From the NCBI GenBank assembly GCA_002104935.1, contig MCGT01000014.1, positions 1 to 64,000 on the forward strand: a DNA stretch of 64,000 nucleotides, in the 5' to 3' direction. The translations under genes were made by a program, and so were the position numbers. The notes under the pieces were generated by a model. It was not told the DNA's origin. It saw only the letters and a program-made list of their open reading frames with translations, and did not search any database. This DNA comes from Hesseltinella vesiculosa. Its lineage: Eukaryota; Mucoromycota; Mucoromycetes; Mucorales; Cunninghamellaceae. Positions 11,499 to 21,260 of the stretch are shown here, in pieces (the stretch's first letter is position 1; each line of letters starts with the position of its first letter).

Positions 11499-12334
11499 TT
11501 ATTTGGCGACAGGTGTGGATTCCCTCGCAGGTGCAGCTTGGCCCAATTGATCCGCAGGAATATGCACATCCGTGCCGTGAGCTGTTTGAGGAAAAAAAAA
11601 AAAAGTGAGTGGTCTCCTACTGCATGCCCATGGTCCTACTCTCTTACCTTGGACCAAGTCCGTTCTAAATTGTACAAGTTGACCAGTCACCAAAGGCACC
11701 AGCTCCTTCTTGACAATGTCACGAAGAGTTCGCTTCAGGGTATCTTCCTCTTTCACAGTGACTTTGAACTAGTGACAGACAGTAAGCCCAGGACTAGCTC
11801 TCTTTTTCACGCAGCTTACCTCCATTTCATCAGCCTCCACGTCATGAGCCACTTCAAAGTATTGCAACGTGCCAGCAGCCTCGGTGCCGTCGGCAGCCAC
11901 GCCTGTCAAAGTTTTGAGTTGCCACATGCGTATGTATTGTTTCTTCTTTCTGTCCATTTACCTTTCCAAGAGTACTTGACAGCGACATCATAGATGGTGA
12001 TGATTTTGCCTTTGCGTTGACAGATTTCTACATCGCCTGTGCATTCATCCATGCCGCTGATGCTGACGGTGTGGCCGGCACTTTCCACTTGCATGCCAAT
12101 AAACTTGTCTTGGAAATAATTCTTGGCCCAAGGCAAACAGTTCTTGTCAACCCTATGAACGGAAAGAAAAAGAGTCGAGCCATTGGTCATGGGGAGGGTG
12201 ATGACCACTTACCAATGCCTAAACGGGCAAAGAAGGAGTAGGTGATATGCAAGTCGTAAGAAGCCAATGCTTGGTTGATTAAAAAATACAAATGCGATAA
12301 CTTACCAGTTGTTGACGTTTTTCCAGTTCGACAT
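11499..12334 (-). CDS. HCH1: Hsp90 cochaperone, Aha1 N-domain only (Hch1-like)
   Basis: Minus-strand exons 12334-12306, 12218-12213, 12153-11963, 11902-11820, 11768-11648 and 11581-11499 give 170 residues. The Aha1 N-terminal domain is clear: NNWHWVDKNCLPWAKNYF, the VEICQRKGKIITIYD strand pair, and YFEVAHDVEADEME. Family knowledge: this domain binds the Hsp90 middle domain and stimulates its ATPase. The second Aha1 domain is absent; after the N-domain only a short tail (QLGQAAPARESTPVAK) remains, so the architecture matches yeast Hch1 (about 153 aa). Exon 2 is a 6-nt microexon, GCATTG, which completes W10, encodes H11 and begins W12; without it the invariant WHW segment is lost. The divergent neighbour starts about 290 bp away. 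Confidence 0.9.
12213..12218 (-). other. 6-nt microexon of the Hch1-like gene
   Basis: Read on the minus strand: acceptor CGTTTAG, exon GCATTG, donor GTAAGTGG. It restores the family motif NNWHWV and the reading phase between the 29-nt first exon and the exon at 12153. Confidence 0.85.
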
Positions 12335-12623
12335 GATTGGTACTTGCAAGGAAGGAAGAGCTAGTAAAAAGTGAAAGAGAAAACAAAAAAAAAAAAAATT
12401 GAATGACAGCTTCACGGAAGAAGCCCGGTCGCCATTGGCTGATTGATGGGCTTCTTTCATGACCCAGCCTGGTTCTCTCATCTTTTTGGCCCATGCGCTG
12501 CGCAACTTTGCCCTCCCCTTTTTATTCGCAAAAAGAGGCTGATCGCATTTTTCTCAGTTCTCTTTTCCTTTTTTTCCTTTTTCCTTTTTTTTTTTTTTTT
12601 CAACTGCCTGCTGCTAGTTGTGT

Positions 12624-12887
12624 ATGGACAAGAAGAAAGACGTTGCCTCTCCTTCCAGCCTTCCAATACGCATTCCTGCCAAAGCCCCTGCGTACAACGC
12701 CTACTCACTACCAGCCAAGAGCACCTTTCTTGTCGGTAGCATCCCGCAACAAAAGACAGCTTCTGCGTGGCCAGCCTCTTTGACTCATCCATCCTCGTTA
12801 GCCTCCTCTTGGGGGCCAAAAACGCCTCCCAAGCCAACCTTTATCACCTCCAATGGTGACCAAGATATCTTTGAAATGGATGTGTAA
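12624..12887 (+). CDS. Small hypothetical protein, 87 aa
   Basis: Single-exon ORF starting MDKKKDVASPSS and ending DIFEMDV. It is Pro/Ser/Ala-rich and contains a YNAYSLPAKSTFLVGSIP segment. Upstream is a strong C/T-rich tract shared with the divergent Hch1-like gene. I recognise no family. Support is its codon usage (G/C-ending codons as in neighbours) and promoter position; it could still be a chance ORF. Confidence 0.5.
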   Translation: MDKKKDVASPSSLPIRIPAKAPAYNAYSLPAKSTFLVGSIPQQKTASAWPASLTHPSSLASSWGPKTPPKPTFITSNGDQDIFEMDV

Positions 12888-14057
12888 AGCGCCTGCTCTT
12901 ACCATTCTCCTCACCACTTAGAAACCACTTTCCATCCTATGAAATAATAGTAATTAAAAGCAAACTGTTTCCACGTCTGCATTTATGTTGCCAAGCAACC
13001 TTTGGAGTTGCCTACCCGTGACCTGTTGTGTTCAGAAAAATGACTGGTCATTCTTTTTTTATATGTAAAAAAAAGCGTGTGTTCTCCAGCGCCTTTACCG
13101 CTTCTGGAAAAAAGGTTGTCAGTTGCCATTTTTGAATCATGCCACCACGTCTTGGTAGCGTGAATGCCTTTTTTTTTTTTGGATCTTCAAAAACAAATCA
13201 TGGACGTGACAGCATGCTACCAATCCAATGGAAGGGTGGGCTTTGCCCATCGTGGCGTGGGCGGATTTGGCCTGCGATCTGGTGAGCCACCGAAGCAATG
13301 TCAAGTTGGTGGATCAAGTCTCGAAACTCGTGCCTTCTCGATTTGAATCGGCTCGCTTGAACAATGGCTCGACTTGATTGCTCAAACTTCGAAATAGTCC
13401 GTCCGCCAGCCCGCCTCCAATGCAACGGACAATGGCACTTTTATTTTGCACCTGCTGCTTGTTGATCCCTTTCTTCTTCACGACTGCAGCTAAAAGCCAA
13501 AAAATACTAGCTCGTTTCTGGCCAGAGAATGCAATGGCCAGCTTCCTTTTACGAAACCGTCCGATACACAACACTTTTGACTGTACAGGAAAGTGATTTC
13601 CTAGGCACACGTTCTCATGAAAGGCATCGTCTTTGCCAAAAAAAAAAAAAAAAAACGATAAAGTGGTTATCGTCGACTTTGCCTGGCAAGTTCCGGTTCG
13701 TCGGAGAAAATGGCCAGAAACGGTCGATTGTTCGATTTTTCGTGGAGGATAGCCAAACAAGGGTACAGAGGATAGAAAAGAGGGTGCGATCGATGTGTGG
13801 CAGGATGGATGGACTGAAACCAGAGACGTCTACCATTGTTCCATTTGACTTATAAAAAAAAATCGTGTACCAGGGATAGCTGGGGTTGCACAAGCGAGCC
13901 TAAGAAGGAACAACCTTATTAAATTCACCAAGTTTGTGCCTTTTTTTTTCGAGGACTTCCAAGATTTCTTTTTTTTATTATTTTTACCTTTTTCTTTCTT
14001 TCTTGGATTTCATTTTTCTGCTTCTGCTCTTTTACCCTTCTCCCGTATCTGCTCGTC
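12888..14057. other. 1.2-kb stretch without a supportable gene
   Basis: Several short ORFs overlap on both strands (for example 13198-13425 minus and 13529-13855 plus), but none shows family similarity or consistent splice phases. The right end is the C/T-rich leader of the next gene. Confidence 0.4.
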
Positions 14058-15473
14058 ATGGAACTGCGCTGGCTAAGGAGGAGGCAGATCCAGTGGATCG
14101 TGTTGCTTCTTGTCTTGATGACCTGGAGCTTAACCCAATCGGTGGTCTGGACCGAAAAGGCCGCCTCAGCCACTGTTTTTTTATTCCCTTGGTACCAAAC
14201 AGATCACTCCCCCTTTTACTGGGACACTCGAGCCCAGCCTGAGGAGACGAATGAGACGTTTGACGCTCTGCTCGCGTCCACCGAGGCTCTGGCCAAACTC
14301 ACATTTGCCGACTCCCTGGTAGGCATCCCTGGCAGCCAGCTCACCCAGCCCGCTGAAATCGATGCCTTTCGCCACCTTCTCCAGTGCTGGACGCAAAAAG
14401 GCGCGTGGGTGCATGATCCACGTGCCCCGCCTCGGTCCTTGGCTCATTTCCAAGACCCCATCTTCAGTACTTGCGACCGCCGCTGGGCAAAAAAAAGAAA
14501 ACAGCCGACGTCGCCGCGTCCCGACACGCTCTATCGCTGGGAGGTGCCCACGACCTGTCCCTTGCTTGAACCAGCGATTGATCACGCCAGCTGGTGCCGT
14601 CTTTTGAACGGCCGTCACATGCTCCTTGTTGGTGACCTTGTCCAGTATCAGCTTCACGACTTGTTCTTGGATGCTCTGCGAGACGGCCCCACTGTGTGTT
14701 ATGGTGAGCTTGGCTGTAAAGGTAAAAAAAAAAAAACACACAAGAAAGCAAAGGCGGCCCCGGCGGAAAAGGAGGAAGACACACAGTCATGCTGACGCCG
14801 TTTGTTTTGAATGGTTGTAGATCATACGCTTTGTTCTTCTCCAAAACAGGCACGGCTGCGTTATATTAGGAACGATGTGCTGTCGAATCGCACAAGCGTG
14901 GACAAGCACGGAGGCGCACCAACGGTGGCGACGGTCGAGTGGCCCTTTCTGGCGCATCGGCCGCTGGACTCGTTCAAGATCGTGGTTCTAAATCGATCGC
15001 CCGTGCTAGAAAGCGACGAAACCTTTGCGCAGGAGCTGCTCCACTCTTTGGCCCAGATCCGCGACATTCAACCCGAGGCTCTGATTTTCTACCGCTCGTC
15101 GCTGATTGGCCATCCGTATTGCGACGACGCCCAAGCACCACTGGCTTTTGTGGAAAAACCCGCGGCCGTTCACACTCCGCTCTGGAAGAAGTTCTTTTCC
15201 ACCGAGTCAGATCGGCCGGTTGGCAAGCCTTTGCAGGAACACCAGCGCCGACATTTACCCTATGGCTGGTCAGCCCATACCCGACGTAATCAGCTGGCCC
15301 AAATCATTGTCGAGGCGGCCGGAGGTGTGTACATTGATATGGCCAGCAGTCTTGATCAACGTCCCGACGCTCACCTCGGTCATTCGGATTGTCTGCGGTT
15401 TTGCATGCCTGGCCCATTGGACGACTGGGCCATCTTGCTGTACAATGTATTTTTAGCACTGGCGCCAAACTAA
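14058..15473 (+). CDS. PC-esterase/TBL-like type II membrane protein
   Basis: Exons 14058-14721 and 14821-15473 encode 438 residues. The N-terminus MELRWLRRRQIQWIVLLLVL is basic then hydrophobic, fitting a signal anchor. The lumenal part resembles the SGNH/PC-esterase family (plant TBL, fungal acyl-esterase relatives): CPLLEPAIDHASWCRLLNGRHM, then LLVGDLVQYQLHDLFLD at the GDS block, VCYGELGC, and a C-terminal block RPDAHLGHSDCLRFCMPGP followed by LDDWAILLYN. Family members add or remove acetyl groups on wall or secretory polysaccharides in the Golgi. The usual nucleophile Ser of GDS is Leu here (residues 192-194, GDL), so catalysis may be lost. The intron has an A run at the donor. Confidence 0.75.
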
Positions 15474-15753
15474 AAAAAAAAAAAAGGAAGTTTCCTCTCC
15501 ATACCCAACCAACTTCAGCCTGAAAAAAAGGTAAAAACTGGTTTTCCCGAGACTTCCTTTATTTTACCCACAAGGTGACATTGTACACGTGATGCTGACA
15601 TATGTGCTTTGGATGAAATGTAAAAAAAAAAGTCACAAAATTTTATTGTTGGTTTGAATTAAAAAGTGTAAACACGTAACGAAAAAAAGTGGGAAGGAGA
15701 GGTTCGGAGGAAAGTGAAAGCTCTAAGTCGGGAAGAAGAGGGAAGAAGAGGGT

Positions 15754-16883
15754 TTAGATCTTCTTGGACTTGGTCTTGGAGGAGGGGGCGACACCGTTCT
15801 TCTTGGAGAGGGCGGCAGCCTTCTTCTTGTTGTAGGTGATGCGGTAGAAGTTGATGAAGAGCAACAAGTAGGAGGACAACAAGGCACAGCCAAAGAGAGC
15901 CGAGGTTTCTGTGCCGGCACAAGAGCCCTTGTTAGGGAGGAAGGGATAGTAGGTGTAGGAGAAGTAGGTATAGGTACAGAAGTAGATGACGAACAAATCA
16001 ATGATGAATTGGACGATTTGCATGGTAGTCAAGTAACGCTTCCACCAGATCTTAGCACCCGAGGCAGTACGGAAGTAGTAGTAATACATCAACACGTGCA
16101 CAGTCAAGTTCAAGGTAATGGGCACCCAAGACTAAAAGAAAAAAAAATCAGTGACGGTCCGGATCACTTGTCCCTCTTGATTGTTCCACTTACCACAGTC
16201 GTTTGACCATTCAATTGAGTGTAGCAAAGCACCATTGTCAAGCTGTGGTGGTAGTAGTGGAGGAATTCTAAAAAAGAAGGGTCAGTCACGTTCCCGCCTT
16301 TCCTAATGACCTTACCGAGTTTCTTCTTCTTCAAGACAAGGAAGACAGTATCAATCAATTCCCAGTACTTGACAAGGTAGTTGAGGTAGTAGAGCAATTC
16401 GAGAGGTTGAGTCCAACCCTTGGTGGAACAGATAGCATACAAGAGACCGTGGTTGTAGAGGATAGGGAAGATTTGTTCGACCATCAAGACCAACAGGGCG
16501 CCAGACACCAGGGTCAACAACAAGTTATGGATTTGGAAAAAGAATTGCAAACGCTGAGCAGGCAGACCTTGCATCAAGAAACGACCACCAAAGATGACCA
16601 CAAAGTAGGTGATGCAGCTCATGACAACTATGCATTCGCATAAAAAGGGAAACTGTCAATGATCTTGCAGCTTTGGCTTCGTCTCTATCATCACCACGCT
16701 GCATCCTAATTTCACCACTGGCTTACCTTCATTGTTGGTGGACAGAGGAGTGACTCCATTTTGAAAATGGAACGAGGCAGCTTCTTGACCTGTCAAAGCC
16801 TTGTAAGCTTGTTCAAAATAAGGATATAGTGGCACACCAAAAGGAGTTTCCGGTGTAAAGCTCAAGCTCTTCAAGACGTCCAT
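15754..16883 (-). CDS. Very-long-chain fatty acid elongase (ELO family)
   Basis: Minus-strand exons 16883-16727, 16627-16316, 16267-16194 and 16131-15754 encode 306 residues starting MDVLKSLSF. Hallmarks are LVKYWELIDTVFLVLKKKKL and the catalytic histidine box EFLHYYHHS, followed by TVHVLMYYYYF. About seven hydrophobic segments are visible. The protein condenses malonyl-CoA with acyl-CoA in the ER. The C-terminus KSKKI fits a KxKxx ER-retrieval signal. The substrate class (saturated/VLCFA versus PUFA) cannot be settled by eye. The 74-nt third exon carries the histidine box. Confidence 0.95.
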
Positions 16884-17628
16884 TGGAATTGTATTAAAAG
16901 GGATGAAATAAAAAGGATGATGAAGAAACAAAAGAAAAGAAAAAAACTTGTCGAGACAAAAAAGCAAATAAAAGAAAAAAGAGCGGTTCTTGATTTTTTT
17001 TTTTTTTTTGGCCCTGAACACGGCAACAGTGCCCGATGGAAAAATTTGCTTGTTTCAATTCGCTCATTGCCTTTTTTTTTTTTTTTTTTTTTTTAGCTTT
17101 CATGTTACACAACACACGCCTTCTTTCGTAGCAGTTTCAACCTTCTCCCCATACAAAGTCATGATCAAAAAGATGCAACGAAAAAGAATTGACACTTTTT
17201 CATGAAACAGCCCGTTTGCCCTTGTTTTTTTTCTCGCGCATTCATTGGCCAATCACAATGTAAACATGGCCACCCGCTATCACATGCAAAAAAAGAAATG
17301 GATCAGAAAGTTTCACTTCCCTTCTCACACTCCACTGGCTCCCCTCGCTCACTTCCTTGTTCTACCCACCTTATCCTTCTCTCCTGCACTGTAAAATCGG
17401 TTGGAAAAGGAGCGTCACGGTCTAACGAATCAAATAGAAAAGACGATTGGATGAAAAAAAAAAGTGCCTCTTCTTTGACTTCCTAAAAAGGCTCGCAAAA
17501 AAACAAAGTGCCTTTTTTTCCACTGCCCTTTTTTCCAACTCCACCTCTCTTTTGGAAATGTCGTGCTTTTCGTATTCTTCTTTGTCCCTTTTTTTAATCT
17601 CTTGCAGTTCATTAGACATTGCTTGGCG
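16884..17628. other. Divergent promoter region, ELO and RhoGAP genes
   Basis: No supported ORF. Contains T runs and a palindromic CCAAT-type site (ATTGGCCAAT, 17244-17253), followed by C/T-rich leader sequence. Confidence 0.5.
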
Positions 17629-19225
17629 ATGACCGATCTACCCGCTGACCAGGACATTAAGAAAAAGTCAAAGCACTCTTGGTTAAATCTGTTCAAGACC
17701 AAACCTTTTAGCAACCAGAATAAACATTGTAAAAAGGCATGCCGTGTTTCCTTTTTGTCTGGTCATTGACCCTGGATTTCTTTTTCATAGCTCCTTTTAT
17801 CATCACTGGTATCTTTGGTGCTCCTCTAGAATATGCTGCTCAATGTGGCACCACCACTCCCTCTGGTCTGGCCGTGCCTGATCCCGTCAATCGCTGTTTC
17901 ATGGAAATCCTCGCCCGTGGGCTACGTGTCGAGGGCCTCTTTCGGTTGTCCGGCTCTGTCCAAGAAGTGGACCAGCTTCAATACGAATTTGATCAGCCTC
18001 CCACCTATGGCAAATATCTCGACCTGGCCCAGTATGACATCCATGCCATCACCAGCCTAGTCAAAAAGTATTTGCGTGCCTTGCCTGACCCCGTCATCCC
18101 CTTCGCCTATCAGCCTCGCTTCATTCATCTGCTAGGTAAGGACACAGGCATCAGCGCGCGTTTTTTTCTTTTTTTATTGCATTCAACCTCATCCTTTTTT
18201 TTTATCCAATAGAATCTCGACAGCCCAATCAAGACGACCGTCAGCTTGTTTTTTCCTTGGCCAAGTTGATCAAAGACGAGCTGCCCACCACCCATTATCA
18301 TGTCATGCATTACATCGTCCTCGTCACCTCCTGGGTCCAGCACTCTGCTCAATACAACCGCATGAATCCGGAAGCCATGGCTGTTATCTTGGCCCCCATC
18401 TGTGCCGGCCTGGAGAAATCATTTGATCAGGTCGCCATGGCCACCGGCTTGGCACCACTGGCCTCCCCTCCCTCACCAGCCTCCTCTGCACCTTTGCCGA
18501 CTTCACCTGCTTGTCCGTCCCTTCCTGCCCACGGATCCATGTCGTCACCCACCTCATCGTCCATCTCCTCCAACAATGCTTTTTGGTTACCCGGGCGCAC
18601 CCTCCTCCACCATCTGCATGCCGGCTTGTCGTCCCCTTCCCCGCCATCACAAGAGCAAGTGGAGCTCCTCCTGCACAAGACCGGCCAATGGACTACCCTT
18701 TGGCGTTTGATGATCGAGCATAATGATGTGCTGCTGGACCATTGGCGTCAAACCACCCCCACCTACCCGTTTTCCTTGCAAGACGGCTCCGATCCCTTGT
18801 TTGCTTACCACCAGCGACACTCCATGCCTCATCCCTTTTGGTCAACATCCACCCTCCTTATACCAGACCACATGCCTGCAAACCCAACCAACTTTGGCTA
18901 TCGCTTGCCACCTTGCTTGTTTGATGACCAGCCTCAGCATGACTCGTCCCCCAGCTCACCCTTGTTTCCTCCCGTTGACCCACTCCCTTCCATCCATCCT
19001 CATCACCATCCACCGCAACACAACAGCTTCCGTCGCCGTCCTCATCTCCTCGGCGTGGCCAAGGATGATGAACACATCTATTTAAATACCCCATCCCCTC
19101 CTCCGTTGCCCATTCCTGAATTCCACGATCAAGATATCAAGCCGCCCAAAAAACCCTCCTTGTTATTACGACGGCCAAAATCCATTGCTTCTCTCCATCC
19201 TCGCTTCAAAACCCGGGTGTCTTGA
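17629..19225 (+). CDS. RhoGAP domain protein
   Basis: Exons 17629-17728, 17791-18135 and 18213-19225 give 485 residues. After a short basic N-terminus (DIKKKSKHSWLNLFKTK) the RhoGAP domain spans about 35-210: VEGLFRLSGS contains the arginine finger, SLVKKYLRALPDPVIP the conserved lysine, and YNRMNPEAMAVILAP the conserved asparagine region. It stimulates GTP hydrolysis by Rho/Rac/Cdc42-type GTPases. The C-terminal 270 residues are Pro/Ser/His-rich and largely disordered, ending in a basic KKPSLLLRRPKSIASLH segment that could contact membrane. Domain order resembles fungal Rga-type proteins without LIM domains. The target GTPase is unknown. Confidence 0.92.
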
Positions 19226-19687
19226 TATTCTCGTCCTTATTTCTCCTTCTTTACGATACCTTGCCCTCTTTGTAATTTCTAATGAAAAGAAAAAATTCAA
19301 ATAGAGAAAGACGGTGCGGACAGGGGGTTTTTTTTTTTTTTTTATGGAAGTCAGGGCTCTCTTGAACGATAATCTTTTTCTTGCATGAAAAAATCGAGGA
19401 AATCAAAGATGATTTTCCTTTTTCAGTCAGACCCCCACTTGAAAAGGTTTATTATTCAGGGAGATCCAAAAAAAGCCTTTGGTCATCCTGCATCATTGCT
19501 CATCTTTTCTGTGACCAGACATCAGCACTCAATTACTAGATTTGGGCATCGCTGAAAGATAATCTCCGCCAGCTGCATCAAAAAAAATGCCCAATGCTCT
19601 CTCGTCTATAAAAAAGATAACGCCTTGCTATTTTTTTTCTACCTCTTCAATATCTTTATCTTTTCATCCTTTTCTTTCTAATTCACC
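19226..19687. other. Intergenic: RhoGAP 3' flank and homocitrate synthase promoter
   Basis: No ORF. AT-rich with T runs; includes the TATA-like site at 19607-19616. Confidence 0.5.
19607..19616 (+). promoter_or_regulatory. TATA-like box of the homocitrate synthase gene
   Basis: TATAAAAAAG lies 81 bp upstream of the ATG, a normal spacing for a fungal TATA promoter with a short leader. Confidence 0.4.
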
Positions 19688-21089
19688 ATGGCCCCTCCCA
19701 GAGACTCAACCGATACCAATGACGCCGACCGTGTGCGGGAGCCTATTGTCTCCCCCTACATGCCCAAGTATCCTGACCCAATGTCAAATATCTCCAATTT
19801 CAAGATCATCGAATCTACTCTAAGAGGTAAGTTCTACAAGAAATAGAGAGAAATACGAGCTAACTCTTTTATAGAGGGCGAACAGTTTGCCAATGCGTTC
19901 TTCTCCACCGAAAAAAAGGTGGAAATTGCAAAGGCCCTGGATGCCATTGGCGTGGATTATTTGGAATTGACGTCGCCAGCCGCGTCGGAGCAATCCTTCA
20001 ATGACTGCAAGACCATCTCCAATTTGGGCTTGAAGGCCAAGATCCTGACCCACACGCGCTGCCACATGGACGACGCCCGTCTGGCCATTGAAACCGGTGT
20101 GGACGGCGTCGATGTCGTGATCGGCACGTCCAGCTACTTGCGTGAATTCTCACACGGCAAGGACATGGACTACATCACTACCAAGGCCATTGAAGTCATC
20201 ACCTACATCAAGGACCAAGGCAAGGAAGTGCGCTTCTCCACCGAAGACTCCTTCCGCTCCGACCTTGTGGATCTCCTCAGCATCTACAAGGCCGTCGACA
20301 AGATCGGCGTCCACCGTGTCGGCATTGCCGACACCGTCGGCTGTGCCAACCCACGTCAAGTCTATGAACTGGTCCGCACCTTGCGCTCCGTTGTCAATTG
20401 CGACATTGAATGCCATTTCCACAATGACACTGGCTGTGCCATTGCCAACGCCTACGCTGGTAAAAAAAAAAAAAAATGGCCCACCATCCTCTGCTTGGAC
20501 GCTGACCTTTTTTTGATTAGCTTTGGAAGCCGGTGCCACACATATCGATACGTCCGTGTTGGGTATTGGCGAACGCAATGGCATCACTCCCTTGGGCGGT
20601 TTACTGGCACGCATGTATGCGGCTGACAAGCAGTATGTGCTGGACAAGTATGACCTGAAGCAGATCCGCGACGTGGAAAACATCGTGGCCAGTGCCGTCG
20701 ACGTCACTGTGCCCTTCAATAACTACATCACCGGCTACTGTGCTTTCACCCACAAGGCCGGTATCCACGCCAAGGCCATTCTCAACAACCCCTCCACCTA
20801 TGAAATCCTTAAGCCTGAAGACTTTGGCATGTCCCGCTACGTGTCCATCGGCCACCGCCTCACCGGCTGGAATGCGGTCAAGAACCGGATCGAGCAACTC
20901 CAACTGGTCGACCTCACCGAGGACGATGCAAAGACCATCACTGCCAAGATCAAGGAACTCGCCGACATTCGGCCGCTCTCTTTGGAAAATGTCGACGTCT
21001 TGCTGCGTCAGTACCATTCGGCCAAGCAGACCTCCAATCACTTGAACGTCCTGCAGCAATACGTCAATCCCGATCAATTGGCTGTCTAA
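19688..21089 (+). CDS. LYS20: Homocitrate synthase
   Basis: Exons 19688-19826, 19875-20459 and 20521-21089 encode 430 residues. The DRE-TIM metallolyase signature [18 protein letters not shown] sits near residue 40, the metal-binding [17 protein letters not shown] near 235, and [13 protein letters not shown] near 275. It condenses acetyl-CoA and 2-oxoglutarate to homocitrate, the first step of the fungal alpha-aminoadipate route to lysine. The enzyme is normally feedback-inhibited by lysine. The N-terminus [10 protein letters not shown] lacks a mitochondrial presequence, so a nuclear or cytosolic form is likely. High G/C-ending codon use suggests strong expression. A TATA-like site lies 81 bp upstream. 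Confidence 0.97.
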
Positions 21090-21260
21090 AAAAAAACCCT
21101 CACTTCCTCCTACTTTTTGGATCGATACCACCTCTTCTTCTATCTCTCCCTTTCATTTGCATGCTGGCATTTTTTTTTTCTGTAAATTTCTTCCCACCAC
21201 CCTCACAAAATAAAAAAAAAATGGTTGCCCACTTTTTCATTCAAAAAAAAAAAAAACAAT

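Noticed and set aside
13198..13893. Possible gene in the 12.9-14 kb gap
   Set aside because: Fragments on both strands, no domain and no consistent exon chain.
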